A stretch of DNA of 50,070 nt from a bacterium (GTDB taxonomy: Bacteria > Spirochaetota > UBA4802 > UBA5550), in assembly GCA_024224995.1 (NCBI GenBank), contig JAAENB010000677.1, forward strand, positions 1-50,070, given 5' to 3'. Under the pieces are notes generated by a model. The model saw only the letters and a list, made by a program, of their open reading frames with translations. It ran no database searches and was not told the DNA's origin. Of the stretch, positions 24,416 to 32,465 are shown one piece after another (positions within the stretch are counted from its first letter, which is position 1; every line of letters begins with the position of its first letter). Position numbers and translations under genes: made by a program.

Positions 24416-25654
24416 TTGCAGCTCTTCGTCATTTTTTTTATACTCTTTTTTTTTCTTCTTTTCGGGTTTTTTGGCCGCACCAAAAACAGTGCGGCCTCCG
24501 TATTTATATGACTCATTTCTTTCTTTTTGAATTACTTCGTTAAAATGAGCTTCCGGAGAATGAGTCTTTTCTATTGATTCAGCAGCTTCCGAAAGGCTTT
24601 TAAGGGCTCTTTTTTTGTCGGAGAGGCCTATTTTTGCCCGGTTTAGTGAATTTCGCAAGGTTTCAATGGTCTCATCATAGACTTTTAATGGTACGGGAAA
24701 GGGATGCCCGTCTTTTCCTCCGTGGGCAAAAGAGAACCTGGCAGGGTCCTCAAACCGGGAAGGAGTCCCGTGAATCACTTCACTTACCAGGACAAGGGAT
24801 TGCATGGTCCGGGGACCCAGCCCCTGGGTCAGGAGCAGGGATTCAAAGTCCTGAAACTGCTCTTCATAAGCAAGGGCAAGAACTGCTCCAAGCCGTTTCA
24901 GGTTAACATTATTGGCCCGCACTTCATGATGTGAAGGCATTATGATTTTTTGGATTTCAGGGATCATTTTTCCGGGATTTTCCTGCGCAATAGAAATAAC
25001 CCCTGACCGGGTTTTATCGGCATCCTTATTTACCAGGTTGAGAATGAGCCCCTGGTTCTCTCCGCAAACCGATGTGTGGGGTTCTTCAACAAAGGACTTA
25101 ATTGCCGGGGAATGCCAGTGATACCTGCGAGCCATACCATTTGCATTATTTAAACCCTGCTGAACAACAGCCCATTCTCCCTCGTCGGTAAGAACAAATG
25201 AATGGAGATATAACTGGAACCCGTCCTGAATTGCCGTATTATCTATTTTGGCGGAAAGCTTGCTGCATCGAACCAGGTAGTCACCGTTTAATCCCCTGGT
25301 GTTTGCGATGGCGAGTAATTCATCCGGGGTTTTCCGGGAATGTTTTCCCCTGCCCCCGCAAAAATAAATTCCCAGATCTTTTGATATGGGATTTATCGCT
25401 TTTTTAAGAGCACCCAATACGGAAGTGGTAATCCCTGAAGAATGCCAGTCCATTCCCAGAACACAGCCCAGGGCCTGGAACCAGAGAGGATCACTGAGCC
25501 GGCGCAGCACTTCTGATTTGCCGTATTCTTCAACAATAGCTTCGAGAATAGCACCACCAAGGCTGCTCATTCGTTCGGCAAGCCATTGGGGAACCCGGCC
25601 GTGGTGTAAGGGAAGATCTGCGTATCCGGAACGTTTCATATTGGAAAACTCCAT
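24401..25654 (-). CDS. DUF763 family protein
   Basis: Protein of 417 residues matching the DUF763 family, known from archaea and scattered bacteria. Recognisable blocks are RSGYADLPLHHGRVPQWL at the start, GMDWHSSGITTSVLGALK, GGRGKHSRKTP, YHWHSPAIKSFVEEPH, then a helix-hairpin-helix-like LLLTQGLGPRTMQSLVLVSEVIHG and FAHGGKDGHPFPVP. The helix-hairpin-helix element suggests nucleic-acid contact, but the biochemical role is unknown. The C-terminal 70 residues are Lys/Glu-rich and probably disordered. The tail-to-tail overlap with the TPR gene means the two transcripts share antisense ends. Confidence 0.88.
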   Translation of the reverse strand: MEFSNMKRSGYADLPLHHGRVPQWLAERMSSLGGAILEAIVEEYGKSEVLRRLSDPLWFQALGCVLGMDWHSSGITTSVLGALKKAINPISKDLGIYFCGGRGKHSRKTPDELLAIANTRGLNGDYLVRCSKLSAKIDNTAIQDGFQLYLHSFVLTDEGEWAVVQQGLNNANGMARRYHWHSPAIKSFVEEPHTSVCGENQGLILNLVNKDADKTRSGVISIAQENPGKMIPEIQKIIMPSHHEVRANNVNLKRLGAVLALAYEEQFQDFESLLLTQGLGPRTMQSLVLVSEVIHGTPSRFEDPARFSFAHGGKDGHPFPVPLKVYDETIETLRNSLNRAKIGLSDKKRALKSLSEAAESIEKTHSPEAHFNEVIQKERNESYKYGGRTVFGAAKKPEKKKKKEYKKNDEELQLKLF

Positions 25655-25804
25655 AAAAAGTATAGTATCTTATTAGTACTATCAATACTTATACTTAATA
25701 TATATAGAGTGTTTTTGTAAATCAATTTTTTATGAGAATTAACCGGAAAAATTCACCCCCGCATGATAATTTCAGCAGGGATGAACAGATTAATCGGGGA
25801 GAGT

Positions 25805-26989
25805 TTATCGATATTTAATGATATAATTAACATACGCGTTTACGGGTCTGGTTTCACTTCCACCATCTTCATTAAAATCAGTATCGAACCTTCTATCATT
25901 AAATTGCGAGGCGCCGTTTGTTCCTCCACTAGGAGTACTTCTGTTGTTTACTGCTGAATACTGATTTTGATGTTTATGGGATTTAATCACGTCAGTCTGG
26001 TATGAACCAACATTGTCGCCACCATAGCCACCGGTTTTTATTGCAGCTCTGGAGTTTCTATCCGGATCTTCAGGAGAACCAGCAGCAACTCCTCTTAAGA
26101 ATAATCCCTGGAGATCGGGCAGGTTAAATGTATTACCGTCTGGTGCTCCCCAGGCTGTTCCAATTGCTGCAAAAAGTTCGGGATAACCGGCTCGTGATTT
26201 AGGATCACCATTACAGAGAAACCATCCATCAGGAATATTAGTCCTGGGTCCGGCAAAGGGAACCACTGTTCCAATTGGAGCTGCTTCTTTTGCCCTGGTA
26301 TCATTAGCGGTAATTGATTGATCATGACTGGTGTCTTTTGTTTTCAATAGATTTATTGAATTCAGGTTAGTGGTTATTGAATTCTGATTAGTTGTAATTG
26401 AATTCTGATTCGTTGTTATGGAATTTTGATTAGCAGCAACTTTTGTGTCCAGTGCACTGATTAACGTTGAACCTACTTGCAGATCAAGAGAGCTGATAGT
26501 TATTTTACCAGCGCTATTGGTTACATTTGCAGCCGGGAATGTCGCGTCGAACCTGTTTGCTTTCGCGTTAAGAGTGCTGTATAATGTTGAATCAACATTG
26601 ATATCAACACCATTAAATGTAATAACAGAGCCGCTTCTGGTTACATCTTTCAAAAGAGCATGAATAGCATCCAGCTGATTTTGCAGGGCTGTATCCGCGT
26701 CCTTCCGTTCTTGTGTTATCTTTGTATATTGTGCATCAAGAGCTTGTTGACGAGCCAGCGCGACTTTTTGATCAAGATCGCCAATATCACCGGAAAGGCC
26801 ATTGTTTAGATCGTTGTTCGCTTGTTTTAAATCATTGATATTTGAATAAATATCAGAAAAACTGAATCCGGAATAGCCCTCTTCTCCCGCTGAAGATTTG
26901 TCGCTGGTTAGTCCGGCCTCACAACCGGCAAAAGCCAGTGTACTGACAGCTATTAAGCTGATGGTAAAAGTTTTTAATAATGTGTTCAT
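25805..26989 (-). CDS. Lipoprotein with phage tail-collar domain
   Basis: Protein of 394 residues. Lipoprotein signal (lipobox LAFAGC, Cys23); start chosen by GGAGG eight bases upstream. Next comes a long coiled-coil stalk with a heptad-like repeat (NQNSITT repeated three times, then NLNSINLL), then a phage tail-collar domain: IGTVVPFAG, IPDGWFLCNGDP, YPELFAAIGTAWG, FNLPDLQGLFLRG. The tip ends ETRPVNAYVNYIIKYR. Collar domains form trimeric tips of phage tail fibres. Here one is fused to a lipid anchor with no phage genes around, so it looks like a domesticated surface fibre or receptor-binding protein. Confidence 0.87.
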   Translation of the reverse strand: MNTLLKTFTISLIAVSTLAFAGCEAGLTSDKSSAGEEGYSGFSFSDIYSNINDLKQANNDLNNGLSGDIGDLDQKVALARQQALDAQYTKITQERKDADTALQNQLDAIHALLKDVTRSGSVITFNGVDINVDSTLYSTLNAKANRFDATFPAANVTNSAGKITISSLDLQVGSTLISALDTKVAANQNSITTNQNSITTNQNSITTNLNSINLLKTKDTSHDQSITANDTRAKEAAPIGTVVPFAGPRTNIPDGWFLCNGDPKSRAGYPELFAAIGTAWGAPDGNTFNLPDLQGLFLRGVAAGSPEDPDRNSRAAIKTGGYGGDNVGSYQTDVIKSHKHQNQYSAVNNRSTPSGGTNGASQFNDRRFDTDFNEDGGSETRPVNAYVNYIIKYR

Positions 26990-27117
26990 TGATTGTACCT
27001 CCACTTTATAAATAATAACTTGTTCTATTCTTTTTAAATTGATGATGTTATTTCTATTGAGTGTAATATAGTGTTTAATTTCAATGCCGGCAACAACGAA
27101 GGTATGAATGCTAGTTC

Positions 27118-27175
27118 GGGAGGAATGAACAACAGCATTATTTTTTATTCCTGAGTGGGGAGGAATGAACAACAG
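27118..27175. repeat. Tandem 18-bp direct repeat
   Basis: GGGAGGAATGAACAACAG occurs at 27118-27135 and 27158-27175, 40 bases apart, upstream of the collar lipoprotein. It may be a regulator binding pair or a local duplication. Confidence 0.5.
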
Positions 27176-27210
27176 TATTTTTTTAATTAGATGAGAATAG
27201 AGGGAAAAAG

Positions 27211-27242
27211 AAAAAGGCGGGATCTTACAATCACGCCTTTTT
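27211..27242 (-). terminator. Intrinsic terminator of the reductase operon
   Basis: Hairpin AAAAAGGCG...CGCCTTTTT with an inner GAT/ATC stem and a CTTACA loop. T-runs follow on the minus strand, just beyond the stop of the ketopantoate-reductase-like gene. Confidence 0.65.
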
Positions 27243-27279
27243 CGTATTATTATTAAACTATATAAGTTTGTATGTAAAT

Positions 27280-28308
27280 TTACAGATTCGCGCTAACTTT
27301 GGCCCACACATCCTTAACATCAAGGGGGGAAAATTTGTCTCTGGCAAATTCTTCTTTGCACATGCTGTAAATTGACCTGTTAAAAGGAGCTTTGAGTCCG
27401 TTTTTGTCGGCAAGTTCAACAAAATAGCCGTTTATTGTATCAATTTCCGAGTCGTGGCTTCCCCGCTGGATAATGTCTTGAGCCATACTGCTCATAACCA
27501 TTTTTTTAATGTTTTTATTAATCATTCCCCTGGTTATAAATCGCGGAAGATTGGCTCCCATCCACATTTTTCTCCATGGAGGCATACCGCCAATTTTGCA
27601 TTCTTTAAAACCGCCAGCTTTGGCAATTTGAACACCTTCATTAAGAAGATTGGTTAAGAGTTTTTGGAACAGGTCCATGTCGGTGATTTCTTGAAAACCG
27701 AGTCCCGTAAGAGTGGTGAGTGAATTAGTCAGGTTAACAATCATCTTTGAATGGACAGCGTCCTGTAGATGATCAACAACAACTGTTTCCACACCTTTGT
27801 TGAAAATTTCAGCAATCTCATTCATTTCTTCCATTAGTTCATTCTTTGCCGTGCCAAAAATAAGAGGACCTTTTTTCTGATATCCAAGTACTCCAGGCTC
27901 ATCAAACCATGCATTATAACCGACGACGCAATATATAACATTTTTGAAATATTTTGGAAGTATTTCCTGGTTTTCTCTTCCGTTTTGCATTCCGATGATA
28001 ATAACATCATCTTTTGTATTTTTTTTGATAAGTTTCGCAACAGCATCAAGACTGAAATTCTTAACTCCAAGAGCAATAACATCGGCGTCTTTTGCTTCAC
28101 TAATATCCTCAATAACTTTGACGTCAACATGGACCATCTCGTCTTTTTTATTCTGTTCGTAGAGATTGATCCCTTTTTCTTTCATGGTCTTTGCAACATC
28201 TCCCCTGTCGAGGAAGAACAGATTTTCGTGATGTGGAGCGATCCATCCGCCAACTGATTGACCAATTGCTCCCGCGCCAAAAATGACTATTTTCATATCT
28301 TTTTTCAT
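27280..28308 (-). CDS. Ketopantoate reductase family oxidoreductase
   Basis: Protein of 342 residues with an N-terminal NAD(P) motif KIVIFGAGAIGQSVGGW (GAGAIG at 11-16), a second strand ending FLDRG, and blocks MQNGRENQEILPKYF and HSKMIVNLTNSLTTLTG typical of the PanE/ApbA family. The acidic end of strand 2 (Asp) hints at NAD preference, but this is weak. Family enzymes reduce 2-dehydropantoate or related 2-oxo acids. GGAGG lies eight bases before the start. The gene follows the acetoacetate-decarboxylase-like gene by about 75 bases and is probably in the same TetR-controlled operon, so a catabolic or biosynthetic role other than pantothenate is plausible. Confidence 0.85.
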   Translation of the reverse strand: MKKDMKIVIFGAGAIGQSVGGWIAPHHENLFFLDRGDVAKTMKEKGINLYEQNKKDEMVHVDVKVIEDISEAKDADVIALGVKNFSLDAVAKLIKKNTKDDVIIIGMQNGRENQEILPKYFKNVIYCVVGYNAWFDEPGVLGYQKKGPLIFGTAKNELMEEMNEIAEIFNKGVETVVVDHLQDAVHSKMIVNLTNSLTTLTGLGFQEITDMDLFQKLLTNLLNEGVQIAKAGGFKECKIGGMPPWRKMWMGANLPRFITRGMINKNIKKMVMSSMAQDIIQRGSHDSEIDTINGYFVELADKNGLKAPFNRSIYSMCKEEFARDKFSPLDVKDVWAKVSANL

Positions 28309-28384
28309 GACAATTACCTCCGTTAAGATGAATATACTTTTTTAGTATTCTGCTAATAAAATCTCAAGTCCTTTTTTATTCAGG

Positions 28385-29284
28385 CTATTTATTCAATTCT
28401 TCAACCCATTTCGGGACTTCTTTATTGGGAAGATCGAAACAGCTGGACATGTTTTCTGCATAGCGGAATTGAAAGGGATGTTCTTCTATTTCAAGATCCT
28501 GCAGCATCTTTCCGGAAGCAGTATTTCCAATTTTGATATATGTTCTGTCGGGTTTGACACCTTTTTTCGTAAGCATATTCATATATTTCTTAACTTTGAA
28601 ATTTGCTTTGAAATTTGTTTCGTTTTGAAGGAGTTTTCCATCCAGTCTTGAATAAAGATTTGAAGTAACATCAAAATCAGTAGGCGTTCCTTCCATGGGT
28701 ACGGTAAGGGTCAGGTAAGGTTCTCCTGATTCTTCGTATGCTGTACTGATGCAGTCATTTCCACTTCTCGTGATGTCGATATCCTGGGTAACTTTTGGTA
28801 ATCCCCATATTTTGTTGCCTCTGAGCTGGTTTTCATAAGAGGTTACGGGCATTCCGGCAATATAATAGCCAAAGCGGCTGAAACTGCTCATAACCATAGG
28901 AAGGAGCGGTGGACGGAATTTCGTGTTAACCATAACGGGAATAGCCATTGCTATTTCATTATAGGGAGCAACGCCCATTACATTCTTGTATTCATAGCAG
29001 GAGAAGGCGATAATAGAACGGCCTTTTGTTGCTTTTACCGGTTTTATGTCTGGGTGCAGCTCTTGAGCTACTAATTTCTCAGCTTTTTCGTAAGAACAGA
29101 GAAAAATTGCTATTGCGCAGGTAACATCTCCATAGAATGTTGGGAAACGGTAATTTTTTGATATTTTGTTTGATAGTTGTAATGGCTCATCTGCGTGGCG
29201 CAGTTCAAATCTATTGTAAAATTCGTTGTTAAAAAGATCGTCATTGTCCAGCAATTTTGCCGCGATATCCATTGTAGCCTTCAT
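28385..29284 (-). CDS. Acetoacetate decarboxylase-like protein
   Basis: Protein of 299 residues of the acetoacetate decarboxylase superfamily. The core contains YEYKNVMGVAPYNEIAMAIPV (beta barrel), then NQLRGNKIWGLPKVTQDIDI, in which the Gly-x-Pro-Lys is the region that carries the Schiff-base lysine in the family. Whether the exact catalytic Lys is kept needs an alignment. GGAGG precedes the ATG. The upstream 315 bases hold three TetR-type operators and another palindrome. A shorter paralogue lies at 44029. Relatives include true decarboxylases and hydratase/aldolase-like enzymes, so the reaction is not certain. Confidence 0.8.
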   Translation of the reverse strand: MKATMDIAAKLLDNDDLFNNEFYNRFELRHADEPLQLSNKISKNYRFPTFYGDVTCAIAIFLCSYEKAEKLVAQELHPDIKPVKATKGRSIIAFSCYEYKNVMGVAPYNEIAMAIPVMVNTKFRPPLLPMVMSSFSRFGYYIAGMPVTSYENQLRGNKIWGLPKVTQDIDITRSGNDCISTAYEESGEPYLTLTVPMEGTPTDFDVTSNLYSRLDGKLLQNETNFKANFKVKKYMNMLTKKGVKPDRTYIKIGNTASGKMLQDLEIEEHPFQFRYAENMSSCFDLPNKEVPKWVEELNK

Positions 29285-29311
29285 TGGTAAACCTCCGTAG
29301 AATTGTATTCT

Positions 29312-29329
29312 GTATGATTTGGATCATAC
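29312..29329. promoter_or_regulatory. Palindrome near start of acetoacetate-decarboxylase-like gene
   Basis: GTATGAT-TTGG-ATCATAC, a perfect 7-bp inverted repeat, begins 28 bases upstream of the start codon, where a promoter or operator would be expected. Confidence 0.45.
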
Positions 29330-29443
29330 CTGGATCATGTTTAGACCCTACTCAAAAAAGAGTCTGGAATAGGTACCCTGCGGATACTTATGCCACATTC
29401 TTTTTTTCGGCAACTCTGCGGCAGATGACCCGCAATTAAAAAA

Positions 29444-29458
29444 GTGACCAGCGGTCAT
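29444..29458. promoter_or_regulatory. TetR-type operator, site 1
   Basis: GTGACC-AGC-GGTCAT; one base from the consensus ATGACC-nnn-GGTCAT shared with sites 2 and 3. Confidence 0.7.
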
Positions 29459-29494
29459 TGCTTGATAAAAAAAAGAGAACCAGGTTAGCAGGCA

Positions 29495-29509
29495 ATGACC
29501 GGCGGTCAT
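29495..29509. promoter_or_regulatory. TetR-type operator, site 2
   Basis: Perfect palindrome ATGACC-GGC-GGTCAT, centred 51 bases from site 1. Confidence 0.75.
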
Positions 29510-29578
29510 GAAAAGGTAAAAAAAATATATGCAAACTATTGTAAATAATCTACCTGACTATTTTACAATAATGTCACT

Positions 29579-29593
29579 ATGACCGGCGGTCAT
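29579..29593. promoter_or_regulatory. TetR-type operator, site 3
   Basis: ATGACC-GGC-GGTCAT, identical to site 2 and seven bases beyond the TetR stop codon. Confidence 0.75.
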
Positions 29594-29599
29594 TATTTT

Positions 29600-30196
29600 T
29601 CAAGTAAAAATTTCTTCACAGTCAAAAAATCTTTTCATGAAATCTTCCAGCATGATTTTTCCTTCGGAAAATTCGTCTATTGATTTATCAATGAGGAGTT
29701 TATAGCAAATATCAAGAATTGTGCCAATTAAAATTTCAGAATAGGCTTCTACCTGGGTCATGGGATACCTTTCATCAAGATTGATGAAATTGATGATAAA
29801 CTTTGAAAAAGTAGACATTGTTTTTGTAACATAGGGATAATTTTTGTGAAGGTTCATGTTATTCTTGAGTTCTTTCAGAAAAATGGGATTTTTGCTGAAA
29901 TATTCAAGCATTCCTTTTGCCAGCAGCGCTATTTTAGGAGGATCTCCACCCTGCTTTACCACTTCTTTAAAAAAATCATCACTATATCCATCAAAAACAG
30001 AGTTTATGAGGTCATCTTTGTTTTGATAATAGAGGTAAAATGTTCCTTTTGCAATTCCGGCCATTTTTACAATATCATTGACCGAACTGTTTTCAACGCC
30101 CTTTTCAGTGAAAAGCTGTACCGCGCACTCTTTGATCATATCTCTGCTTATAATTCGCTCATGTTTATCTAATGAATTTGTTGCGGTATTCACCAT
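29600..30196 (-). CDS. TetR/AcrR-family regulator
   Basis: Protein of 198 residues with an N-terminal TetR helix-turn-helix: IIKECAVQLFTEKGVENSSVNDIVKMAGIAKGTFYLYYQNKDDLI region, HTH about 38-60. The C-terminal 130 residues form the ligand-binding, dimerising domain. It lies in the same direction as the reductase/decarboxylase pair, and three identical or near-identical palindromes (29444, 29495, 29579) follow its stop. The natural inference is that it represses that pair. The ligand is unknown. Confidence 0.92.
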   Translation of the reverse strand: MVNTATNSLDKHERIISRDMIKECAVQLFTEKGVENSSVNDIVKMAGIAKGTFYLYYQNKDDLINSVFDGYSDDFFKEVVKQGGDPPKIALLAKGMLEYFSKNPIFLKELKNNMNLHKNYPYVTKTMSTFSKFIINFINLDERYPMTQVEAYSEILIGTILDICYKLLIDKSIDEFSEGKIMLEDFMKRFFDCEEIFT

Positions 30197-30303
30197 TATT
30201 GCTCCTTTGATATAAAATCACAGGCATATTGATTTTAGCGCGGTTTATAATCAATATTTTTTTGGATGTTTTTTTAAAAAGTGTATATATGCTCCAAAAG
30301 TGT

Positions 30304-30349
30304 AAAAGTCAATTAAAAGACCGGACGGACGGTTTTTTAATTGACTTTT
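30304..30349. promoter_or_regulatory. 46-bp near-perfect inverted repeat
   Basis: Arms of 20 bases (AAAAGTCAATTAAAAGACCG and its complement with one mismatch) flank a GACGGA loop. It lies between the O-methyltransferase 3' end and the TetR start, about 110 bases before the latter. It could be an operator for TetR autoregulation or an AT-rich terminator. Confidence 0.6.
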
Positions 30350-30453
30350 TATGAACTTTTTGTATATTTGATATATGAATTGATGATGTTTAATCGTCAA
30401 TAAATTTAATTTTTGCTTTTAAATGAGTTTAACTTTCGATATACCCGCTTATG

Positions 30454-30485
30454 CATGGGGCAGCCTGGTGCGTGGCTGCCCCATG
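30454..30485. terminator. GC-rich hairpin after O-methyltransferase
   Basis: A perfect 12-bp stem CATGGGGCAGCC/GGCTGCCCCATG with an 8-base loop, seven bases after the stop. It has no T-tract, so it may be a dispersed palindrome that blocks transcription or 3' decay. Confidence 0.55.
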
Positions 30486-30491
30486 TCCCTT

Positions 30492-31532
30492 TTATTGCTT
30501 CATCAACTCAATAATTGAAAGAGAAGGATCACCTGAACCGCTTCCCGTTGTTAATGGGCTCCGTTTTATTATGGTAAAACCGGCAGAATCGAACAGATTT
30601 TTATATTCACTCATGGTCCTCTCACATCCTCCGCCCATTACCAGAACTTCCAGGTCAAGAAGCCTGGTAATTGAGAATTCATTGCCTTCAGGAAGTACAT
30701 TTTCTAAAATTAAAAGTCTTGATTCATTGTTCATGGCTTTCCGGCAGTTTTGCAGTATTGTTTTGCAGCGCTTATCATCCCAATCATGAAGGATATGTGA
30801 CATAATATAGATGTCGCTTTCCGGTGGGATTTCCAGAAAAAAATCATAATCAATAGAATTACAACTCTTTTCAAGATTTTTTGAGATAATTATCTCCCTG
30901 GTTTTCTTAACTACTTCGGGCAGGTCTGCGATGGTTCCTTTAATATGGGGGTTTGCCCCAAGTATTGCTATCATGAGGCCGCCATAACCTCCGCCAATAT
31001 CCGTGAGAGTGTTGATTTCCGTAAAATCATAGTAATTGATGATATGACTGTGTGAGATTGCTGCTTTAATTGATTGGGCTTCATTAAAGATTTCCCCTGC
31101 TTCGGGATTTTTTCCAAGCCATTCAAAAGCCTGCATTCCAAATGCTTCTTCAAAAGGGATTTTTCCCGTTTTTACGCAATCAAATAGTTCCTCCCAGGCT
31201 TTGTTATGCCAGTCCGAAAGGAACATCAACGCAAGAGATCTCATTGCTCCTGTTTGTAAAGATTCCGCCATTGGGGTAAGCTCAAATACCCTGTTTTCTT
31301 GTTCTGAGAAAATACCAACTCCTGCCAGTGCTCTCAGTACCCGGTAAAGATATGGTTCGTAAGTTCCGGTTTCTTTTGCGATTTCCTGAACTGACCTGGG
31401 ACCGTTTGAAAGGATATCGGCAATTCCAAGTTTCGCGGCAATATAAATGGGTTTTGTGATCCATTTTGACGTAATAAACTGCATCATTTGTTGTGATGCC
31501 TGCATCGATTCTGTTGTGTTTGATGGTTTCAT
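30492..31532 (-). CDS. SAM-dependent O-methyltransferase
   Basis: Protein of 346 residues of the plant/bacterial O-methyltransferase type (acetylserotonin or hydroxyneurosporene methyltransferase-like). It has an N-terminal winged-helix dimerisation domain (about 20-100, ITKPIYIAAKLGIADIL), then the SAM motif TLTDIGGGYGG (DIGGGYGG 178-185) and the catalytic His region SHILHDWDD (His249-Asp250). The small-molecule acceptor is unknown. It is a single gene, leftward, with the TetR gene downstream. Confidence 0.9.
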   Translation of the reverse strand: MKPSNTTESMQASQQMMQFITSKWITKPIYIAAKLGIADILSNGPRSVQEIAKETGTYEPYLYRVLRALAGVGIFSEQENRVFELTPMAESLQTGAMRSLALMFLSDWHNKAWEELFDCVKTGKIPFEEAFGMQAFEWLGKNPEAGEIFNEAQSIKAAISHSHIINYYDFTEINTLTDIGGGYGGLMIAILGANPHIKGTIADLPEVVKKTREIIISKNLEKSCNSIDYDFFLEIPPESDIYIMSHILHDWDDKRCKTILQNCRKAMNNESRLLILENVLPEGNEFSITRLLDLEVLVMGGGCERTMSEYKNLFDSAGFTIIKRSPLTTGSGSGDPSLSIIELMKQ

Positions 31533-31973
31533 TGATTAACTCCTTTGTTAATAATATTAATAAATTTTTCGCACAGGTATGTGCAGGTAAACGAGGTTTG
31601 GAAATTGCCCTGGGAGGAAGTTTGGATAGGGAAAAGGTATGTAATGATAGAGAAGTGTTAAAAAATTGAAATACGTGGTTTTTTAATGAGGTTATTGTTT
31701 TTGAGGTTTTTATGGAGTCGGAAGAGGTGCTCTATAAAAATAAATATAATAAATATTTCTGTGTTTGTCAAGTCCCGATATAAAAAAGTTATTAATAATT
31801 GTGGATAACCTTGTGGATAAGTTCCTCTATTTTTATGTACAACTCACCTTTTGTTGTTTATGACAGATGTGTCAGGATATTTTCCGCCTGGGTGGGTTGA
31901 CAAACCGTGGATTTTGTATATCTTTTAAATCATAGCCTCTTGACCTTTGATTGATCCATAGGAGAAAAACAGT
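31533..31973. other. AT-rich intergenic region
   Basis: About 440 bases without a recognised gene. It is AT-rich from about 31670 to 31800 and carries two DnaA boxes (31800-31820). A TTGACA at 31897-31902 lacks a well-spaced -10 box. Confidence 0.6.
31800..31820 (-). other. Two perfect DnaA boxes in tandem
   Basis: On the minus strand TTATCCACA occurs at 31820-31812 and again at 31808-31800, 12 bases apart, next to an AT-rich stretch. This equals the E. coli consensus DnaA box. No dnaA, dnaN or gidA is nearby, so an origin is not shown; it could be a DnaA-titrating or regulatory site. Confidence 0.6.
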
Positions 31974-32084
31974 ATGATAGAATCCACAAAAAGCCGTGAT
32001 GCCAAAAAAGTGATTTTTTTTCTGCCCGTTCTCTATACCACTTTTCTTCTTATAGTTTTTGCCGCACTACTTTTCTTTTTATAA
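31974..32084 (+). CDS. Small single-helix membrane protein (36 aa)
   Basis: A 36-residue ORF: a basic start MIESTKSRDAKK, then one long hydrophobic helix to the C-terminus (VIFFLPVLYTTFLLIVFAAL). AGGAG lies nine bases before the ATG. Its stop at 32082-32084 abuts the stop of the convergent 121-aa membrane protein. Such tiny membrane proteins are often missed. Function is unknown, and the coding call rests on the start signal and hydrophobic pattern. Confidence 0.45.
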   Translation: MIESTKSRDAKKVIFFLPVLYTTFLLIVFAALLFFL

Positions 32085-32450
32085 TTACTGATTTTGCAGC
32101 TCTGCCGGAAGTTTAAATATCACAGATGTCACAAATTCTATAATAAGCCCAAAAACCGGGTTTAGAATAAGAACGACTAATACAACAGCAACAGGGTACG
32201 CGAATAAAAAGTCCGCGTAAGCAAAAATGGATCCCACTATTGTTCCAATAAAGATCCCATGCAGGCTCCAGTGCATCCGTAATCCCGATATGCCGATAAC
32301 AAACCCTATCATCATTCTATTGAGCAGGATAAAACCTAAATTTACCCCGGTAAATTGCAGGTTGAAGATGATTTTTCCGCCAAAATAGCAGCAAACTCCG
32401 CATAGCGCGCCGGTAAACAGTGCTGCGAACAGTCTTTTGGGATTAAACAT
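32085..32450 (-). CDS. Small polytopic membrane protein
   Basis: Protein of 121 residues with about four membrane helices (10-28, 34-55, 63-82, 86-110) and a short polar tail. It contains glycine-rich helix faces (GALCGVCCYFGGK) and a Cys-Cys pair, with no recognised family. It lies 15 bases after the UbiD-family gene, so it is probably its operon partner. A transport or anchoring role is only a guess. Confidence 0.7.
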   Translation of the reverse strand: MFNPKRLFAALFTGALCGVCCYFGGKIIFNLQFTGVNLGFILLNRMMIGFVIGISGLRMHWSLHGIFIGTIVGSIFAYADFLFAYPVAVVLVVLILNPVFGLIIEFVTSVIFKLPAELQNQ

Positions 32451-32465
32451 AAGAATTCTCCTGGT

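Noticed and set aside
26330..26430. Short tandem repeats as a possible CRISPR array
   Set aside because: They are 21-base coding repeats for the NQNSITT stalk, with no spacers.
29579..29593. Site 3 as the TetR gene's own operator
   Set aside because: It lies after the TetR stop codon, not before its start; autoregulation is not supported by this site.
31800..31820. Chromosome origin call
   Set aside because: Only two boxes and no dnaA, dnaN or gidA nearby; kept as a site, not called oriC.
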